This document shows, in pieces, positions 1 through 7,802 of a stretch of DNA of 64,000 nt. The notes below the pieces were generated by a model. That model had not been told where the DNA came from, did no database searches, and was given only the letters and a program-made list of their open reading frames with translations. The stretch covers positions 54,260 to 118,259 of the forward strand of contig NZ_KB899289.1 of assembly GCF_000378145.1 (NCBI RefSeq). The letters run 5' to 3'. Source of the DNA: Saccharibacillus kuerlensis DSM 22868 (GTDB lineage Bacteria; Bacillota; Bacilli; Paenibacillales; Paenibacillaceae). Numbering within the stretch: the stretch's first letter is position 1; every line of letters begins with the position of its first letter. The translations under genes were made by a program, and so were the position numbers.

Positions 1-254
1 AAGAATGCGAAGTGGACATTTTGTCGCTGGACCATGAAATGGGACCTGGCGAGCTGAGCGGCAGTGAAGTGGCGGCGCTTATCGTAGCAAATGGTACGTT
101 CCCGCGCGAAATTTATTTGCATACGTCGAGTGAATACGGACGGCGCAGCATGTATGAAACGCTGTATACAGCCAAGCCTGAGCATGTTGTTCTGCACCAT
201 GGCCCCATGCCGGAAGAGGTTTTGAGACGTGCAGCCGGAGAGTCGGCGCAATGA
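1..254 (+). CDS. Cyclic-phosphate processing receiver-like domain protein (5' truncated by window edge)
   Basis: The frame is open from base 3 to the TGA at 252-254, so the gene starts upstream of the window and only about 83 C-terminal residues are visible. The motif DILSLDHEMG followed by a helix, PREIYLHTSS and GRRSMY resembles the small stand-alone receiver-like domain annotated as cyclic-phosphate processing receiver (about 100 residues in full). I infer this from the LDHE and HTSSxxGRxxM pattern only. Its stop overlaps the start of the thioredoxin-like gene (ATGA at 251-254), so the two are translationally coupled. A GTG at 12 could be read as a start but has no ribosome binding site and would cut the domain. 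Confidence 0.55.
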   Translation, partial: ECEVDILSLDHEMGPGELSGSEVAALIVANGTFPREIYLHTSSEYGRRSMYETLYTAKPEHVVLHHGPMPEEVLRRAAGESAQ

Positions 255-562
255 GGGAGACGACGGAAAAGGAGCTGTACGGCTGGATTAAGGCCAGCGA
301 GCGCCGCGTCATCGTATTCGGACATACGCCTTTTTGCGGGACATGTAAGGCGGCTAGGCGGATGCTGGAAGTGATCGAAAGCATGCGACCGGAAATTGAC
401 GTGTACGCCCTGAATCTGAATTTCTCACCGCATTTTATTCAAAAATATCAAATTGGGAGCACGCCTTCGCTTAGTGTTTTCGAACCCGGTAGACAGGAAC
501 CGCGCACGGTATACGCCATGCAGTCGGTCCCTCATCTGCTGGATTTTATCGAAAATGATTAG
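251..562 (+). CDS. Thioredoxin-like protein, CGTC active site
   Basis: A 103-residue protein with the thioredoxin fold signature: a hydrophobic strand (VIVFGHTPF), the redox motif CGTC at residues 29-32, and the cis-proline loop GSTP with Pro72. There is no signal peptide, so it should act in the cytoplasm as a small thiol-disulfide exchange protein. The start ATG overlaps the stop of the preceding gene by four bases (ATGA), which indicates coupled translation. The length is that of a single thioredoxin domain. The substrate cannot be read from the sequence; CGTC differs from the CGPC of housekeeping thioredoxin, so this is more likely a YtpP-like accessory thioredoxin. Confidence 0.8.
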   Translation: MRETTEKELYGWIKASERRVIVFGHTPFCGTCKAARRMLEVIESMRPEIDVYALNLNFSPHFIQKYQIGSTPSLSVFEPGRQEPRTVYAMQSVPHLLDFIEND

Positions 563-660
563 GATAACGGAGCTATGTTCCGGCAAGAACGCAGCAAACA
601 AGAAGGGGATGGATTGTGCCGAAAGGCAGCATATCGCAGCCCTGTGGAGGTTAACGTATT

Positions 661-1734
661 TTGAGTGAGCATGAAGAGGAAAAACAGGTAATCGTAAATG
701 AAGTACAGGGGCAGGGAGAGAGTGTATTTGTCTGCACGGCAAACCGCGATTTCGCCGCCTACGCCCAAGAAGAGCTTCGCCGACTGTTTGGCTCTGTCAA
801 AAGCAGTGTTCTGAGCGACCGTGAAGTTCTGCTGGTCAAGCTGAATACGACAGAGGAAGAAGCGGTACGTCAAATTGTGGACAGCCGTCCGATTTTTCTG
901 CGCCATATTCAGCCTGTTCATTTTGAGCGCGAAGGCGAAAATGCAGGAGAACTGCTGGCTGAAGCCGCTTCGTTTGTATTAGGCAGCGGAAAGCTTGGTG
1001 CAGGTGTCAAAGTGGCGCTGCAGGTTCGGAAAAGTGCTGATGCCGACTCCGACAGTTCTTCGCAGCTGAAAGAATGGCTGGAGGAACTGCTCCGTTCGTC
1101 GGAAGCGGAATTTGTAGCGGCAGGGGCCGATTGGATCGTATCCATTTATCTGACCGGATCTGCTTTATATGCGGGCATTTCGCGTCCGGAGAATAACTTG
1201 TCCGACTGGAGTGGTGGTGCAGTCCGTTTCCGCCGCGAAGAAGGACAGCTCTCGCGTGCCAAATTCAAGCTGTTGGAAGCGGAGCGCGAATTCGGACTCG
1301 ACTTTTCGGCTTATCGCAGCGCAGTAGATATCGGAGCGGCGCCTGGCGGATGGACATCGCTGCTGCTTGAACGCGGACTCAGAGTGACAGCAGTCGACCC
1401 GGCCAAACTGCATCCTTCGCTGCTTAAGCTGCCGAATCTGACTTATATACGCAAAAATGCGGGCGAGATCAAGTTCCGCGACAACGAGTTCGATCTGTTG
1501 GTCTGCGATATGAGCTGGAGCCCCAAGTTAATGGTACAGCTTGTAACAGGACTGCTGCATGCGCTGAGTCCGGGTGGTACGGCAATCATTACAATCAAGC
1601 TGATGCACAAAAAGCCGATGGCTTTGATCAAAGAAGTCATTGCTTCCTTCGAAGATTCTCGTTTGCAGGTGCAGCGTGCCAAGCAGTTGTTCCACAATCG
1701 CGAGGAAATTACGCTGTATATGATTAAATATTAA
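661..1734 (+). CDS. SAM-dependent methyltransferase, RlmM/FtsJ-like
   Basis: A 357-residue protein starting at TTG 661, eight bases after a GGAGG box. The N-terminal half (to about 195) is a substrate-recognition region of the THUMP-like/RlmM type. The C-terminal half is a Rossmann methyltransferase of the FtsJ group: SRAKFKLLEA around 198-207, SAM motif I DIGAAPGGW at 223-231, CDMSW as the acidic motif and TIKLMHKK further on, giving the K-D-K layout of 2'-O-ribose RNA methyltransferases. The likely job is rRNA ribose methylation, but the RNA target is inferred from family resemblance only. It is a single gene, followed by a promoter and a strong hairpin before the pilus locus. Confidence 0.75.
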   Translation: MSEHEEEKQVIVNEVQGQGESVFVCTANRDFAAYAQEELRRLFGSVKSSVLSDREVLLVKLNTTEEEAVRQIVDSRPIFLRHIQPVHFEREGENAGELLAEAASFVLGSGKLGAGVKVALQVRKSADADSDSSSQLKEWLEELLRSSEAEFVAAGADWIVSIYLTGSALYAGISRPENNLSDWSGGAVRFRREEGQLSRAKFKLLEAEREFGLDFSAYRSAVDIGAAPGGWTSLLLERGLRVTAVDPAKLHPSLLKLPNLTYIRKNAGEIKFRDNEFDLLVCDMSWSPKLMVQLVTGLLHALSPGGTAIITIKLMHKKPMALIKEVIASFEDSRLQVQRAKQLFHNREEITLYMIKY

Positions 1735-1743
1735 GAATAGGTC

Positions 1744-1773
1744 TTTACACTTAGCAAGCAATAGGTTTATAAT
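1744..1773 (+). promoter_or_regulatory. Sigma-A-like promoter for the Tad-type locus
   Basis: TTTACA at 1744-1749, 18-base spacer, TATAAT at 1768-1773. It lies 10 bases after the methyltransferase stop and points into the kinase gene. Transcription would begin near 1780, so the hairpin at 1806-1864 would be in the mRNA leader. Confidence 0.55.
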
Positions 1774-1805
1774 GACTTCAAAATCATATGAACGACAAAA
1801 ACGGG

Positions 1806-1864
1806 AAAGCATCCCTCATGACCAAGCCTTTAGGCCTGGTTCGCGAGGGGTGCTTTCTTTTTTT
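1806..1864 (+). terminator. Intrinsic terminator in the leader of the Tad-type locus
   Basis: AAAGCA-T-CCCTC at 1806-1817 pairs with GAGGGG-TGCTTT at 1845-1856, and inside it ACCAAGCC (1821-1828) pairs with GGCCTGGT (1833-1840) with one mismatch, loop TTTA. A run of T follows. It may simply end the methyltransferase mRNA, but because a good promoter lies between that gene and the hairpin, it may also act as an attenuator for the pilus operon. Confidence 0.75.
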
Positions 1865-1885
1865 GTCCGGAAAGGGGTGAAATTC

Positions 1886-3337
1886 ATGCCGTACCCGCCG
1901 AAGTTGGAGCGAGGAGCCATTATAGGAGAACGATACCGGGTGGAACGCGTACTCGGGAGCGGCGGAATGGGCCGGGTCTACCTGGCCTCTGATGCCAAGC
2001 TGCCGGGCAAATGGTGGGCTGTCAAAGAAACAATGGCCGATACGGCGGATTACGAACGAATCGAGAACGAGGCGCGAATGCTGACCCGTTTGCGACATCA
2101 CAGTCTGCCGCAGGTTGTCGACTTTTTCGCACCGGACGCCGAAGGCCGAGTTTTCTTAGTCATGGAGTATATCGAAGGTTCAAATCTTGATGAATACGCC
2201 ATGATGGCAGGAGGGCGACTGGATATTCCGTTCGTGCTGGAACTGACGCTGCGGATTTGCGAAGTATTGGAGTATTTGCATGCGCAGGATCCGCCGGTCG
2301 TTTTCCGCGATCTGAAGCCGGGCAACATCATGATTGGGGAAGGAGGGTCGATTCGCCTAATTGACTTTGGAATTGCACGCAGTGCAGGACCAGAGAAAAG
2401 TGCAGATACGGTTAAGCTTGGCACGATCGGCTTTGCCGCCCCTGAGCAGTACGAAGGACGAAGCGATCCGGCCAGCGACCAATATGCGCTTGGAGCGCTG
2501 CTGCTGTATCTTTGCACGGGTGGGAGATTCAGTGAATGGACATCGGAAGCGCAGCGGGCACTTCGTTCCGATATGCCGCCAGTATTGTTACCTGCAATTC
2601 GAAAGATGCTCAGTCACCGACGGGAAGATCGATATGGAAGTATCGAGGAAGTAAAGCGGCTGATTCGACCAAATGATTTCGGGGATGGGGAGCAGACAGC
2701 GGGCGGAGTCGGATCGGGCACTTCGACGATTGCGGTTTTGGGCAGTTTTCCCGGGTGTGGAGCGACCCACACTGCGATTGCGGCAGCGCATGCGTTAGCG
2801 AAAAATAGCGGACGTACTGCAGTAGTCGAGCTTGGGCGGACAGCAGGTGCATTTGGCCGGATCGCACTCGAATGGCAGGGAGAGCCGCTCAAGGGACAGC
2901 CCATGTTCAGTATTCGCGGAGTGGATTACTGGCCTTCGGCGGATCGAGAAAAGTTAGCGGATATTTTCGGGCGGGGTTACAGACATATCGTGCTGGATCT
3001 TGGGACCTGCAGCGACGCTAGGGACTTTGAAGAGTTTCTCCGTGCGGATATTCCGCTGATTGTCGGTTCAGCGAGCGAATGGAGAAGCGGAGAGTTGGTT
3101 GCTTTTGCTCATCGCGAAAGCCTGAGGGTGCGTCCTAAGTGGACATATGTTCTGCCTTTTGCCAACGACGAAGCGATTCGCGATATGCGCCGCAGACTCG
3201 GACATAAGCGTGTATATGCGATGCCTATGCTGTCAGATCCTTTTGGCAGTGATGCACGTGAATGTCTTGAGCCAATGATCGGCACACTTTATATGCGACA
3301 GGCACGGCGTCCGTTCTTGAAACTGGGCTTTCGCTAA
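1886..3337 (+). CDS. Hanks-type Ser/Thr kinase fused to a MinD/CpaE-like domain
   Basis: A 483-residue protein. The ATG at 1886 is chosen over upstream in-frame starts because AAGGGGTG precedes it and the upstream codons run through the terminator. Residues about 13-260 are an eukaryotic-like kinase: glycine loop GSGGMG 24-29, lysine 47, VFRDLKPGN with catalytic Asp142 and Asn147 (Phe replaces the usual His of HRD), and DFG at 160-162. Residues about 278-475 resemble a P-loop ATPase of the CpaE/MinD group, but the loop GSFPGCGATHT at 286-296 lacks the usual lysine. There is no membrane segment. As first gene of the Tad-type cluster it may phosphorylate or localise the pilus machine; that role is inference. 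Confidence 0.8.
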   Translation: MPYPPKLERGAIIGERYRVERVLGSGGMGRVYLASDAKLPGKWWAVKETMADTADYERIENEARMLTRLRHHSLPQVVDFFAPDAEGRVFLVMEYIEGSNLDEYAMMAGGRLDIPFVLELTLRICEVLEYLHAQDPPVVFRDLKPGNIMIGEGGSIRLIDFGIARSAGPEKSADTVKLGTIGFAAPEQYEGRSDPASDQYALGALLLYLCTGGRFSEWTSEAQRALRSDMPPVLLPAIRKMLSHRREDRYGSIEEVKRLIRPNDFGDGEQTAGGVGSGTSTIAVLGSFPGCGATHTAIAAAHALAKNSGRTAVVELGRTAGAFGRIALEWQGEPLKGQPMFSIRGVDYWPSADREKLADIFGRGYRHIVLDLGTCSDARDFEEFLRADIPLIVGSASEWRSGELVAFAHRESLRVRPKWTYVLPFANDEAIRDMRRRLGHKRVYAMPMLSDPFGSDARECLEPMIGTLYMRQARRPFLKLGFR

Positions 3338-3406
3338 AGGGTAGTCCTAGTCCGAACTGCCAAGCGGAAGTCCCACAAGCGAGTTAGAAACGAAGGGAGA
3401 ACAATC

Positions 3407-4372
3407 ATGTCAAGAATCAGATTTCGTCAGCGGCAGCGTCTGTTGGCAGCAGCTGCCGGAGCCGCTGCTGCGCTGCTGCTCTGTGCGGCGGCGGGCACTT
3501 TCTATATCCGCCATATCGAAAAGAGTTACGAAAAAGAGCGCAGCGGCTACGAGCAGCGTATTGCCGAAATGGACGCCGAACGTGTGCCGGTCTATACACT
3601 GACACGGGACATTCAGGCAGGGGAAAAAATCGGCGAAGACGATCTTGTCGAAGTGGAGGTCGTGAAGACAACCGTACCCGAACATATGCCGCCCAAAGAA
3701 GATTCAATCGGTCGTTATGCGAAGATCAATCTTGCCCGAAATACGCCGATAAGCGAATCGATGCTGTATGAAGGTGCGCCGACTCCGCGAGATTTACGGA
3801 ATCAGGAGTTCCGGCTGATCGAGCTGCCGAGTCGACTCCAAGCCGGTGAGTTTGTCGACGTACGCGTTAAGTTCCCGACTGGAGAAGATTTTATTGTGCT
3901 GTCAAAAAAGCGTGCGGAAGACTTAGCTTCCGGCACGGTCTGGGTACAGATGGACGAACGGGAGATTCTGACGATGTCCTCTGCTATTGTCGATGCTTAC
4001 CTAAATGACGCGTCGATATACGCCGTAACTTATGTCGAGCCGGGTCTCCAACAAGCGGCTGCAGTCACTTATCCGGCCAATGCCAGTGTGCTTGACCTGA
4101 TCGAGAGCGATCCGAATATTGTCGAACGGGCTGTGACAGAATTGGAACGCCGCATGCGCGAGAAGCTTGAACGAGGACTGGAGCTTTTGACACCGGAAGA
4201 CATTCAGAAGTATCTCAACAACAAGGCGAACATGACAACAATCAATCCGGGTACACAGGACAATGCGCTCATCTCGAACGAAACGGCAAATAGCGCGGAA
4301 TCGCAAAATTCGTCGGTGCCGGAAGAAGAGCAGAGCTTCACGGACTCTTCAACTGTTGAAACAGGCGAATGA
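3407..4372 (+). CDS. CpaB/RcpC-like SAF-domain pilus assembly protein
   Basis: A 321-residue protein with a GGGAG ribosome binding site before ATG 3407. Residues about 12-33 form a single hydrophobic segment (inside positive), followed by a short coiled region and a SAF domain from about 57 (VYTLTRDIQAGEKIGEDDL), then the beta-rich part with GEFVDVRVKFP typical of CpaB. The C-terminal 45 residues are polar and Ser/Asn/Glu rich, probably disordered. CpaB proteins act at the cell envelope in Flp/Tad pilus assembly. It sits 12 bases before the next gene of the same cluster. Confidence 0.75.
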   Translation: MSRIRFRQRQRLLAAAAGAAAALLLCAAAGTFYIRHIEKSYEKERSGYEQRIAEMDAERVPVYTLTRDIQAGEKIGEDDLVEVEVVKTTVPEHMPPKEDSIGRYAKINLARNTPISESMLYEGAPTPRDLRNQEFRLIELPSRLQAGEFVDVRVKFPTGEDFIVLSKKRAEDLASGTVWVQMDEREILTMSSAIVDAYLNDASIYAVTYVEPGLQQAAAVTYPANASVLDLIESDPNIVERAVTELERRMREKLERGLELLTPEDIQKYLNNKANMTTINPGTQDNALISNETANSAESQNSSVPEEEQSFTDSSTVETGE

Positions 4373-4384
4373 GGAGGACTTAAG

Positions 4385-5056
4385 TTGAAAAAAGCTGTTT
4401 TTATTGGAGATCGCGACAAAACAGATTTATTGTTCTATTTGGCCAAAACAATATCACAAGCGGGGAAAAAGGTACTGATCGTCGATGCGACGGCGCAAAA
4501 AAGCTACGAATTTGCTTATCCGGCTCTCGATGTTCCTGGTGAACCGCAGGAATATGACGGATTTGAAGTGTGGATTCCAGCCGGCAGTCTTAAGGCAGAA
4601 CTGCAGACGGAATATGATCTTGTTCTCTATGATACGGACGATTCTTATCGACTTTCGGAGCTTCCTGAATCGGACTTTCGTTTCCTGATGTTAGGGTGCG
4701 AGCTGACATCGGTGCGGCGAGCGGCGCGGCTGCTGGATCACTTTTTTGCAGAACGACCGATCGCCGAACTTTGCGCATTTCGCAGAGTGTTGATCGAAGG
4801 AGCTCGGGAGCCGGGAGAATCCTACATAATGGAGCAGTTTGAACCGTTTCCTATCGATTGGAAAGAAGCATTTGTCTATTATCCCGATGAACGCGATCTG
4901 GCAGTCAAAATTGGCAATCAGTACGCCGGGCGTCTGAAAATGAAAGGTTTGTCTAAGGAAATAAAAAAAGCGGTGCATGGGATTGCCGCTGTCCTGTTGG
5001 AGACTGATGAACGGGAAGTGCGCAAGTTATGGAAAAAAGCCGAAAGGAGCAGATGA
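4385..5056 (+). CDS. CpaE/MinD-like protein, degenerate ATPase
   Basis: A 223-residue protein starting at TTG 4385 after GAGGAGGA. The pattern KKAVFIGDRDKTDLLFYLAK followed by KKVLIVDAT resembles the first strand, P-loop position and second strand of the MinD/ParA fold, but no glycine-rich GKGG(T/V)GK loop is present. LVLYDTDD at about residue 79-86 occupies the Walker B position. It is one of three MinD-like units in this operon (with the C-terminus of the kinase and the next gene), so it may be a structural or polar-localisation factor. Stop and next start are one base apart. Confidence 0.55.
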   Translation: MKKAVFIGDRDKTDLLFYLAKTISQAGKKVLIVDATAQKSYEFAYPALDVPGEPQEYDGFEVWIPAGSLKAELQTEYDLVLYDTDDSYRLSELPESDFRFLMLGCELTSVRRAARLLDHFFAERPIAELCAFRRVLIEGAREPGESYIMEQFEPFPIDWKEAFVYYPDERDLAVKIGNQYAGRLKMKGLSKEIKKAVHGIAAVLLETDEREVRKLWKKAERSR

Positions 5057-5057
5057 A

Positions 5058-5903
5058 ATGGGACAAATCGCATTTTGGAGTGTAGGGCACGGAACGGGGG
5101 TTACTTCTTCCGCAGCAGCTATCGCTTCGCTGATCGGCTGTGAATACCGTATTCGAACGCTGGTATCGCAGCCCCAAGGAGAAGAAAACACGTTGGAACG
5201 CGGATTCGCTCGCTCAATCAATACATACAGCAGAGATCTGACGACCGATGCGGGAACAGGGCTTGATGCGCTGGTTCGTCTGGCGCGCAGCGGCAAACTT
5301 GAACGGGAAACAGTTAAAAACAACGCACTTTTGATCGAACGCGATCGACTGGATCTCCTCAGTGGGTCGGAGCGAATGAACCGACTGCAGTTCGAGAATG
5401 CTGGCGAATTAATCGGAAACATTTATGCACATGCTCGCAGTTATTATGACTGTATTCTGCTCGACATACGATCCGGTATCGACAGTCCGGCGTCCAGACA
5501 GGCTTTGGCGGATGCTGATTTGGTCGTCGTTTGTCTAAATCAGAACGCCGGTATGCTGGAGCGTTACTTTGATCGAAGTGCATGGCCGGAAGAGCTGCAT
5601 GGCAAAAAACAGCTGGTACTGTTCTCCGGCTACGATGCAAGGTCCAAGTACAAAGCCGTCAATATTATGCGCAAATACGGACGCCGGGAACCGGCACTGA
5701 CTGTACCTTACAATTCCGATTTTCGCGACGCGGTCAATGACGGTGATATCAAAGGATTTATTGCACGAAGCCGATCCCTCGATCGCAGGCACGACAACTA
5801 TCCGTTTATTGCCGAAGTCAGACGGGCTGCTGAGAAACTGTTGGAGGAGATCGGCGTGAACACCAGATTGAAGCATGTAGATGCCGCGAAGGGAGCTTCG
5901 TAA
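5058..5903 (+). CDS. CpaE/MinD-like ATPase-fold protein
   Basis: A 281-residue protein. ATG 5058 follows AAAGGAG and lies one base after the previous stop, so it is preferred over the upstream in-frame codons inside the preceding gene. The N-terminus IAFWSVGHGTGVTSSAAAIA matches the deviant Walker A position of MinD/CpaE (expected KGGVGKTT) but lacks both lysines. LLDIRSGIDS around 135-144 fits the Walker B strand and LVVVCLNQN the following strand. Family members localise or energise Tad pilus assembly; loss of the lysines suggests weak or no ATP hydrolysis. This is inference from motif positions. Confidence 0.6.
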   Translation: MGQIAFWSVGHGTGVTSSAAAIASLIGCEYRIRTLVSQPQGEENTLERGFARSINTYSRDLTTDAGTGLDALVRLARSGKLERETVKNNALLIERDRLDLLSGSERMNRLQFENAGELIGNIYAHARSYYDCILLDIRSGIDSPASRQALADADLVVVCLNQNAGMLERYFDRSAWPEELHGKKQLVLFSGYDARSKYKAVNIMRKYGRREPALTVPYNSDFRDAVNDGDIKGFIARSRSLDRRHDNYPFIAEVRRAAEKLLEEIGVNTRLKHVDAAKGAS

Positions 5904-5906
5904 AGC

Positions 5907-7802
5907 ATGGACTGGATCAATCTGCTGCTAATCATCGCTATTTTAGCCGGCATCTTGCTGTGGCTCCTTCTTATGCTTCGCAAAAATCCATCCGTTCGGG
6001 ATATCCGCGAAATGGAATCGGAGCTGCTTACGATCGAGGCTCTGCAATCTTATACAACATCGGCAATCAATGAATTTACCAACGCAAACCTGCTGGATCT
6101 CGGTCTTTCGGCCGAAGAGTTCGAGCGTAGAAGAAACGTGGTTGCCGAGTTGAAAAGTTCGCTCAAGATGTGCAGCTCCGGAAGTTTGGCGGATAAAACT
6201 TACGTGAAGTCATTTATCACCGATCTGCTGCTGCGTGGAAACGTGATAACGGAAACGACGATTGACCGAGTACTGCCTTTCGGAGACGAACGTCGGCTAA
6301 GCGATCAAGACAAATTCGAAATTTTGCTGCACATTTACAAAATAGAGCATGGTGCGCAGGCTTTGAGTGTTTTGATCGAAAAATATCAATTGGCGGAATT
6401 AAAGTCGATTATCGAAAACGGCGAAACCGAGTCGTATATTATTACATCTGAAGAAATCTGCGAAATTTACAGCCGAGAAGCGCCCAGATTGTCGTTTGAG
6501 GATAAATTGCAAATTGTTGTCCAGCGTCTCTACCAGCAGTACAAAGGCTTTGGTCCAATTGATGAGGTGCGGGACCAGACGATCGACGGAGTGTCGGGTG
6601 GTGTATCGGGACTGCCGAGTGACATGCAGGAGACTGAACATGAGATCGAACTGATGCGTTCTATGCGGGAAAAGCGACCAAGAGGATGTGACAGCATCTG
6701 GATTTTTTATCGAGGCAAATCGATTAGGCTGGCTTTTCTTGGCTTTGGCAGCGACTTGGAACTTAAGCGGGTCTGCCAGAATATTTATAAATTTGGCAGC
6801 CCAGGGCAGTTATCCGAAGCGAAAGCTTATATGGTCAATGAAATGCAGGACGGATCGCGTGTCGTCGTTGTACGCCCCCCTTTTTCCGAAAGCTGGGCTT
6901 TCTTCGTTCGCAAGTTTGATCTGCCCAATCTCAGCTTGGAGCGTCTGTTGGCTTCCGATCGGGTTAGCGGCGCCGAGCTTCCGATGAAGATGCTGGATTA
7001 TTTGATGAAGGGTGCTCAGGTCACGGCAGTAACGGGCGAGCAGGGTTCCGGTAAAACGACACTGCTGATGGCAATGGTCAAGTCGATTTACGGTACGTTC
7101 AATCTTCGGATTCAGGAACTGGCGTTTGAGCTGCATCTGCGCAGGTTGTATCCGGAACGCAATACTCTTGCTTTTCGCGAAACGGATAAGATCAGCGGCC
7201 AAGAAGGGTTGGATTTGCAGAAAAAGACGGATGGTACAGTCAATATTCTTGGCGAAGTGGCGACCGATCCGGTAGCAGCCTGGGCGGTACAAATGTCCCA
7301 AGTAGCAAGCAAATTCACCGTTTTCAGTCATCATGCCAAAACGATGAAGGATTTGATCTGGTCGCTGCGCAACTCGCTGCTCAAGACAGGAACGTTCCAG
7401 AACGAGAGAATTGCGGAGGAGCAGGTGGCGAGTGTGATCGCATTTGATGTCCACTTGGAAAAGGAGAGAGACGGAACCCGTTATATTGAGCGTTTGACCG
7501 AGTGTGTAGTGCTCGATCCGGACGAAGAATCTTTTGCTGAACTTGGACGCCGCCTGGAAGGGGATCTGGACGAAGCTTCCGCGCTAAACATTTTGGCACA
7601 GGCAAATTTGAACTACTATCGCCGGCTGACCGGACGAACATTCGAAGCGCGTAATATTATCGAATTCCGTGACGGTGTTTATGTTCCTGTTCACCGTCCT
7701 ACTCCAAGGAAGGTAGAATTGATGGCCGGTAATATGTCGAGAGAAGACGCAGCGGATTTTCGGGCTTTTCTGGACCGGTACTGGGGGAGTGAAGCGACAT
7801 GA
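5907..7802 (+). CDS. TadA/CpaF-type secretion ATPase
   Basis: A 631-residue protein, larger than usual CpaF (about 450). Residues 5-24 form a hydrophobic segment, so the ATPase appears membrane-anchored, which is unusual. A 250-residue N-terminal domain precedes the motor. The motor has Walker A GEQGSGKT at 377-384, an acidic Walker B-like strand (VNILGEV), and FSHHAKTMKDLIWSLRNSL, typical of CpaF/TadA. It should power assembly or secretion of the pilin encoded downstream, as a hexamer at the inner face of the membrane. The gene starts three bases after the previous stop and overlaps the next gene by ATGA. Confidence 0.85.
   Translation: MDWINLLLIIAILAGILLWLLLMLRKNPSVRDIREMESELLTIEALQSYTTSAINEFTNANLLDLGLSAEEFERRRNVVAELKSSLKMCSSGSLADKTYVKSFITDLLLRGNVITETTIDRVLPFGDERRLSDQDKFEILLHIYKIEHGAQALSVLIEKYQLAELKSIIENGETESYIITSEEICEIYSREAPRLSFEDKLQIVVQRLYQQYKGFGPIDEVRDQTIDGVSGGVSGLPSDMQETEHEIELMRSMREKRPRGCDSIWIFYRGKSIRLAFLGFGSDLELKRVCQNIYKFGSPGQLSEAKAYMVNEMQDGSRVVVVRPPFSESWAFFVRKFDLPNLSLERLLASDRVSGAELPMKMLDYLMKGAQVTAVTGEQGSGKTTLLMAMVKSIYGTFNLRIQELAFELHLRRLYPERNTLAFRETDKISGQEGLDLQKKTDGTVNILGEVATDPVAAWAVQMSQVASKFTVFSHHAKTMKDLIWSLRNSLLKTGTFQNERIAEEQVASVIAFDVHLEKERDGTRYIERLTECVVLDPDEESFAELGRRLEGDLDEASALNILAQANLNYYRRLTGRTFEARNIIEFRDGVYVPVHRPTPRKVELMAGNMSREDAADFRAFLDRYWGSEAT

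Noticed and set aside
1780..1864. Riboswitch (c-di-GMP, fluoride or similar) in the Tad-locus leader
   Set aside because: The conserved riboswitch core sequences I know are not present; only the terminator hairpin is supported.
6810..7454. 214-codon minus-strand frame inside the TadA gene
   Set aside because: Antisense shadow of a gene with an intact Walker A motif.
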